A program made the translations under genes and the position numbers. A stretch of DNA of 64,000 bases from Martelella alba (lineage in GTDB: Bacteria > Pseudomonadota > Gammaproteobacteria > Enterobacterales > Enterobacteriaceae): positions 35,671 through 99,670 of the forward strand of contig NZ_SZPQ01000023.1 in assembly GCF_005217455.1 (NCBI RefSeq), given 5' to 3'. Under the pieces are notes generated by a model. That model did not search any database. It had not been told where the DNA came from and was given only the letters and a program-made list of their open reading frames with translations. Positions 59,774 to 64,000 of the stretch are shown piece by piece. Positions within the stretch are counted from its first letter, which is position 1, and every line of letters starts with the position of its first letter.

Positions 59774-60671
59774 TTTTACCTCCAATATCTTTCAGCTTGT
59801 CTTGTGCCATTTCTGATACTGCTGATGCACCTATGTTACCTGAAATAGATGGCAATGGATGTATAGGAGCGGGTTTTGTTATCGTCCATACGCCTGTTGG
59901 CACCCACTCATACTGCTTAGACACAGGATTTAATATCTTGTCCATCGGTATTTTAATAATATTACCAGCAGCATACCCCAGCGATGCACCGGTCTTACTC
60001 AGTAATGCGCCCATCATGGGATCATCACCTTTTATCTCAGCCGAGTAGTAACCGCCTGCTGCATTCCAATATACTGTTGGGTTATAAGTTTTACCGCCTG
60101 TTATCATACCAATAACCCCGGCACCGATGACATCTGACAGTGTTACTTCTCCCGTGGTGCCATACTGAATCGCTGAAACAGCCGTACTTGATACACCCGC
60201 CGCAATTAACTGTTCTTTTTCTCCGGCACCCTGAATAATGGATTTTGCGCCCATCACAATGACAGGCCAGGACGTAGGATCGCTGACGACAGATAACACC
60301 CTATCACCAGTGGTTATATTGTCTTTAAGGAATTTAAGATCGTTATTATTGAGATAATTTACCAATGCGGCCGCTTGAGGATCTTTTAATTTCTCATCCA
60401 ACCGAAATTGCGAAGAATGAGCATCATTTGCAACATTGGTTTCGCTTTGTATTAGCTCTTCCCAGGTGACACAAGCCACCCCGCCACCGTCACAGGTTTC
60501 AGCTAATTCCTTGCTGTTTTTATTACTGATATCGAGATACTTCTGGATAACCGGTGAGGGATCATCACCGCTTTCTTTACATTCTTCGAGTTCTTTATCA
60601 AGCTGCCGGGCGTCTTTAGCACTCAGGAAGTTATTCTCCACAACAACGCAACCCGAGGTAAGCTCTCTCAT
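59760..60671 (-). CDS. orphan CdiA C-terminal toxin module (VENN type)
   Basis: A 303-residue protein starting MRELTSGCVVVENNFLSAKD, with the VENN motif of contact-dependent inhibition toxins close to its N-terminus and no adhesin upstream. A pre-toxin part runs to about residue 105. A toxin domain then contains VSAIQYGTTGEVTLSDVIGA, IGMITGGKTYNP and KGDDPMMGALLSKTGASLGY. A VENN-type C-terminal family with similar glycine-rich, hydrophobic stretches exists in enterobacterial CdiA proteins, from memory, and may act on membranes. As an orphan it can be silent, translated alone, or a donor for recombination onto a full cdiA elsewhere. It overlaps the immunity candidate by 14 bp. Confidence 0.82.
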   Translation of the reverse strand: MRELTSGCVVVENNFLSAKDARQLDKELEECKESGDDPSPVIQKYLDISNKNSKELAETCDGGGVACVTWEELIQSETNVANDAHSSQFRLDEKLKDPQAAALVNYLNNNDLKFLKDNITTGDRVLSVVSDPTSWPVIVMGAKSIIQGAGEKEQLIAAGVSSTAVSAIQYGTTGEVTLSDVIGAGVIGMITGGKTYNPTVYWNAAGGYYSAEIKGDDPMMGALLSKTGASLGYAAGNIIKIPMDKILNPVSKQYEWVPTGVWTITKPAPIHPLPSISGNIGASAVSEMAQDKLKDIGGKNDDK

Positions 60672-61115
60672 CGAACGTCACTTTTCCCTGTGCTATCAGC
60701 ATATTAACCGACGTTTTCTCCAGTGTCTCTTACCTTTCCGGACCGAAGACCCCGACGCGCTTTTTCCGCCCGTTTACGCGCCGTTGCCAGTGCAGCGTAT
60801 CAACGCTTTTCTCTCAGATTCTTATACGAAGTGGTTTTTACATCGCGGCGGTGAGGCGGGGCGCAGCTTGCCTGCGGCCCGCCTCACCGTTTGCCGGGCG
60901 TGGGCCGGCGAGGCCCGCAAGCGACGTTGCGCGGCGCTCTGAAGCACGGACGGCTAAGGGAACGAGGGTTTTGCATGACCGCGCCGGACCGGGGCGGGTA
61001 GCGTAAGCTGGCCGGAACGGGAACGAGCGAAGAGCGCAGCGACTGCGGGCCGTGACGGACAGACGCAGCCGGGCGGGCATGTAGCTTTTAAGCAGAGGCC
61101 GTCAGGCCGACAGCC
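60672..61115. repeat. CDI inter-module repeat, copy B
   Basis: Homologous to copy A in order and sequence and located directly in front of the VENN toxin on the minus strand. From 61116 to 61252 follows unique GC-rich sequence without a gene, then the conserved hairpin and the ParE toxin end. Confidence 0.8.
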
Positions 61116-61252
61116 CTTTAAGGTGTTGATGTGGGTGTTGACCTTGGCTGAGGATGGACGTCGGTGTTAGCGCCGCCAGGGACGGCGGCTTCACCCCCGT
61201 GGCTTAAGGGATAACGGAAGGTAGGAGCAGAGGGCAAGCCGGGACCGACAAG

Positions 61253-61289
61253 GGCAAGAGGCGCGGCCCGGGACGGCGCGCCTCTTGCC
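61253..61289. repeat. conserved hairpin, copy 2 (after the ParE toxin)
   Basis: GGCAAGAGGCGCG and CGCGCCTCTTGCC form a perfect 13-bp stem around an 11-nt loop, 38 bp after the toxin stop. Flanks shared with copy 1 are GGAGCAGAGGGCAAG before and TCACC after. Confidence 0.8.
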
Positions 61290-61327
61290 TATCACCACAC
61301 CCCAGCGGCCTGACAGAGAGTGGGCTG

Positions 61328-61633
61328 CTATTGACCGTCCGGCGGCCAAGAGAACAGGCCGTCGATATCACGTGACCCATGCACCACGCGTTCGATTCTG
61401 ACCGCACTATCTGATGTGCTATACACGAAGACATAACGCCCATAAGCACAACTCCTGACGCTGTACCCTAGTTCAGGGCGTTCACGGTATATCCAGGGAT
61501 TATCAGCTATCAGACGACATTGCTGATAAAGCTCTTCGGTAAAACTTAGCGCCCGTCCTGGGTTATCTTGCGCGATGTAGTCGCCTATCGCCTCGATATC
61601 TTCTTCCGCCAACGGCGATACCGTTAGTTTCAT
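61328..61633 (-). CDS. ParE-family toxin
   Basis: A 101-residue protein with the ParE pattern: LTVSPLAEEDIEAIGDYIAQ, AEELY-like helix (SFTEELYQQC), the strand RPELGYSVRSCAYGRYVFVY and RIERVVHGSRDID at the C-terminus. ParE toxins characterised so far inhibit DNA gyrase. It overlaps the antitoxin stop by 4 bp. It has no similarity beyond fold to the toxin at 57483, although both share the same downstream hairpin. Confidence 0.9.
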   Translation of the reverse strand: MKLTVSPLAEEDIEAIGDYIAQDNPGRALSFTEELYQQCRLIADNPWIYRERPELGYSVRSCAYGRYVFVYSTSDSAVRIERVVHGSRDIDGLFSWPPDGQ

Positions 61634-61893
61634 TCCGTTTTATTACTTTCCATCATGCGCCGATATTTTTGTGATAAGCGTCCGAACACCTCTTCCGCCG
61701 TTTTTCCTTCACCGCTGTTCATACCCAGTTCCACCGCTGCGCGCAGCGCCTCTAACTTCTGTTGCTGTTCGCGCTCTTCCAGCGCGCGTAGACCGGCGCG
61801 GATGACTTCGCTGACATTGTTATAACGGCCACTGTCGATTTGTGCACGGATAAACTCTTCGAAGTGAGGACTTAATGCGATACTGGTTGTCAT
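61630..61893 (-). CDS. ParD-family antitoxin
   Basis: An 87-residue antitoxin with the CopG/ParD ribbon-helix-helix motif (SIALSPHFEEFIRAQIDSGR, then YNNVSEVIRAGLRALEERE). A C-terminal toxin-binding tail (MNSGEGKTAEEVFGRLSQKY) completes it. It starts 66 bp after the integrase stop on the same strand and is presumably autoregulated with ParE. Confidence 0.9.
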   Translation of the reverse strand: MTTSIALSPHFEEFIRAQIDSGRYNNVSEVIRAGLRALEEREQQQKLEALRAAVELGMNSGEGKTAEEVFGRLSQKYRRMMESNKTE

Positions 61894-61959
61894 GGTGACC
61901 TCTCGATGCAGGATAATATCTATTACTATCTGTTAGTATCTTTGAAGGTTTCATCGACG

Positions 61960-62603
61960 TCAACCCCTCTTATGAGGTGTTTCATTTTCTTCTGCCATGA
62001 GGTCGGCCAGCAGCCCGACATCGTCGTCATGCTCCAACCTCTCGCCGTTCGCCTGTTCCGCCGGATGGGTCGCCGCATGCACCGCCTGCAACGCCCCGAT
62101 GCTCACCTGCGTGTAAATTTGTGTTGTTTCCGGGCTGGCGTGACCCAGCATCGCCTGTATCCAGCGCACGTCCTCGCCGTTTTCCAGCATTTGCGTCGCC
62201 ATCGCATGCCGGAACAGATGGCACGCGCCCGGCTTATCGATGCCTGAGCGTTTGACATAAGCGCTAGTCAGGTTGGTGATGGCATTGGGCGTCAGCCCCT
62301 CGCCCTTGTGCGACATGAACAACGCATGCGTCGGGAAGCCTCGTTGCAGTTCACCGCGCGCACGGTGCAGGTAGGCCGTCAGCCAGCCCAGCGGGATAAC
62401 CCGGTCTTTTTTGCCTTTGCCCAAGCGTACCGTCAGCGTCCGCCGGCTGCGGTGGATATCATACACTTCAAGGGCCGCCAGCTCTGAGCGCCTCAGCCCG
62501 CTGGCGTACAGCACTTCCAGCAGCGCCCGGTCGCGCAAGCCCGCCGCCGTCTCGATATCGGGTAGCGCCAGTATTTTCTCTACCTCGTCCACGGTCAGGA
62601 TAG
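61960..62603 (-). pseudogene. tyrosine integrase, N-terminally truncated
   Basis: About 214 codons of a XerC/D-like recombinase. The catalytic domain is complete: first Arg in YASGLRRSELAALEV, Lys in GKGKKDRVIPLG, HXXR in CHLFRHAMATQML, second His in LGHASPETT and the tyrosine in TQIYTQVSIGALQ. The N-terminal core-binding domain (about 90-100 residues) is missing. The frame begins PILTVDEVEKIL directly at the junction with the intron reverse transcriptase. A GTG at 62592 could start a 210-residue product, but without the N-terminal domain recombination is unlikely. Confidence 0.85.
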
Positions 62604-63275
62604 GGAGATCACACCACCCTGAGGAGTTCCTGCAACCGGAAAGGACAGAACGTCATTTTCCATGACGCCTGCTTTCAGCCATTTATCAATCAGTTTTCGA
62701 ATGACGCCATCAGTCACTCGCCTGTCAAGAAATTCCCTTAGATGCTGATAGTTTATCGTATCGAAATATTTTCTGATGTCGATATCCAGTATCCAGCGGC
62801 CTCCTTCATCCATTATGTGGTTTCGCAGATATTGCAGGGCATGGTGGGCGGAACGCCCCGGTCGAAACCCAAACGAGCATGAGTTAAAGCTTTGTTCGTA
62901 GACCGGTTCCAGTATCATGACCACTGCACGCTGAACTATCTTATCCTCAAATGTAGGCAGTCCCAGTGGACGCCGCTGACCATCACTTTTGGGAATGTAT
63001 ACCCGTCGGATGGCTGGTGCCCTGTAATCGCCCGATTTGATTCTGCAAAGTAACGATTGCAGATTTTGCTCCAGATGCTCTGCATATTTCTCTGCGGTCT
63101 GCCCATCCACACCTGCCGCTGCATTTTTCCGCGTCAGTTCCCAAGCTCGATGAAGCCAGTCATAGTCCAAATAATGGTGGAGCGACGAGAAAACCCTTTC
63201 AGGGGCATTTCTTGCCAGTGTGGCTATCTGTTGTTGTTTCGTTGACACGATCCCGGGTCTCTGTGTATCCGTCAT
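62595..63275 (-). pseudogene. ltrA: group II intron reverse transcriptase/maturase, 3' truncated
   Basis: About 225 residues of an LtrA-type protein. RT blocks 0-4 are visible: NAAAGVDGQTAEKYAEHLEQ, RRVYIPKSDGQRRPLGLPTF, ILEPVYEQSFNSCSFGFRPG, the first catalytic Asp in WILDIDIRKYFDTI, and GTPQGGVIS. It ends two codons after VIS, inside foreign sequence, before the YADD box, thumb/maturase and endonuclease parts, so it is inactive. The start may be 63299 or 63275. Confidence 0.92.
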
Positions 63276-63868
63276 GTTTCCCTCCAACAGGTCAATCATT
63301 GTGGTGTCTCCTTCCCTCGTTCGGATCCTCTGCGGCCGAGTTCTCCGCTCTCATCGGTACTATGAGACACTAAGACTCCCATCGCTTAATCTCTGTTCGC
63401 TTATTTATTCGCTTACCGATACCCGCGCGTTACCTCTTATTCGCTCTACCCGTGATGAGGTAATCACAGGCAGCCCGGCTATTTTCAGCCATATAGCCAA
63501 TGGCAATGCCACACGGGTCAGCGATGGATCTCACAGGTTCCTGAGAAATCCACTCTGTACCTTTGCCCTGGACTGAGATCCCGACTGGCCCATCCTGCCT
63601 CACCCTAACGGCAGAGTTGGTGCTGCCCCCATTCCCAACACAATGAAGTCGCCAGCATGTACATGATTTCGGGACTTAACTCCACGGCTTTAGCACCCGC
63701 TGTCTACGCTTCACGAAACACATTGCTGTGCTCCATGCAAGACTCGCTTCCGGCTGGTGGTTAACCTTTACCGGGAGGGGGTTTAACCCTCCGGATTTCA
63801 ATAAATGATTTCAGTTATAACTCGCTCAGTTATTTTCCACCTTCATTTTCAGGCTTAGCCTGTCGCAA
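62604..63868 (-). mobile_element. group II intron, 5' portion only
   Basis: The RT remnant plus about 570 bp upstream (63300-63868) that lack genes and should encode intron RNA domains I to IV. On the minus strand the element begins TTGCGACAGGCTAAGCCTG. Bacterial group II introns normally start GTGYG, and GTGCGACAGGCTAAG is a familiar start, so base 1 is changed or lost. The 3' part with domains V and VI is missing beyond the junction with the integrase at 62603. Confidence 0.75.
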
Positions 63869-64000
63869 GCTGGGACCATGCCCGGCGCAAATATATTGAA
63901 GCGGGCAAAGCGGTGCCCAAGGGAAGCAAAGCTCAGCAAGGCAAACCCACCAAAGCGGATGTGGCGCTGGGTTACATCAGCAAACTGTATAACATTGAAC
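63869..64000 (+). pseudogene. IS66-family tnpC fragment interrupted by the intron (continues beyond window)
   Basis: The plus-strand frame reads WDHARRKYIEAGKAVPKGSK and then KADVALGYISKLYNIE up to the window edge. This is the conserved TnpC region (C-W-x-H-A-R-R-K-F/Y) of IS66 transposases. The part before WDHARRK is replaced by the antisense intron remnant, so the 5' half of this transposase is absent here. It is a different IS66 type from the gene at 55547. Confidence 0.8.

Overview
The window comes from an enterobacterial chromosome (Enterobacterales, gammaproteobacterium). The first 51.8 kb are moderately GC-rich. Their proteins match E. coli K-12 homologues closely, in the order of the E. 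coli dam-aroK / mrcA / pckA / ompR-envZ / feo / bioH / malPQ / glpR region. The load of transposon remnants, the orphan CDI genes and several losses relative to E. coli would fit a Sodalis-like or related host-associated lineage. That placement is inference from memory of gene order, not a database result.

Backbone, 1-32 kb. tsgA (its start lies outside the window) is followed by a small DUF1127 gene and the divergent MocR-type regulator yjiR. The minus-strand series aroK-aroB-damX-dam-rpe-gph-trpS comes next, with a cytosine deaminase gene (codA) added at its end 9 bp after trpS. The hofMNOPQ pilus/DNA-uptake-like operon runs divergently from mrcA (PBP1a). Then come nudE, igaA, hslR-hslO, pckA, envZ-ompR, greB, tex and feoABC, with a Fur-like palindrome in front of feoA.

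Inserted metabolic block, 32.7-42.6 kb. Between feoC and bioH lie a GH13_18 sugar phosphorylase, a LysR regulator (mdcR) and a complete malonate decarboxylase operon mdcABCDEFGH on the minus strand. The operon makes the alpha, beta, gamma and delta subunits, the two enzymes that build the 2'-(5''-triphosphoribosyl)-3'-dephospho-CoA prosthetic group, the malonyl transferase and an AEC-type transporter.

Backbone, 42.9-51.8 kb. A small DUF1471 periplasmic protein, bioH, gntX, nfuA, malQ-malP, glpR and glpG. malT, rtcBA, glpE and glpD, which sit here in E. coli, are missing.

Accessory region, 51.8-64 kb. It begins with a 937-residue protein of unknown, possibly effector/toxin-like, character and a truncated secreted ORF next to an IS66-family transposase. 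It continues with a mosaic read mostly on the minus strand. From high to low coordinates this is: an IS66 fragment; the 5' half of a group II intron antisense to it; an integrase catalytic domain fused to the intron remnant; a ParD/ParE pair; a GC-rich repeat; an orphan CdiA-CT (VENN) toxin with a membrane immunity candidate; a second copy of the repeat; a truncated VENN module; an IS3-family fragment; a second integrase tail; a different RelB/RelE-like pair; and a remnant of the same repeat. Both toxin-antitoxin pairs sit between an integrase tail and the same strong hairpin, so they look like alternative cargo in one slot. The CDI array lies between these two units.
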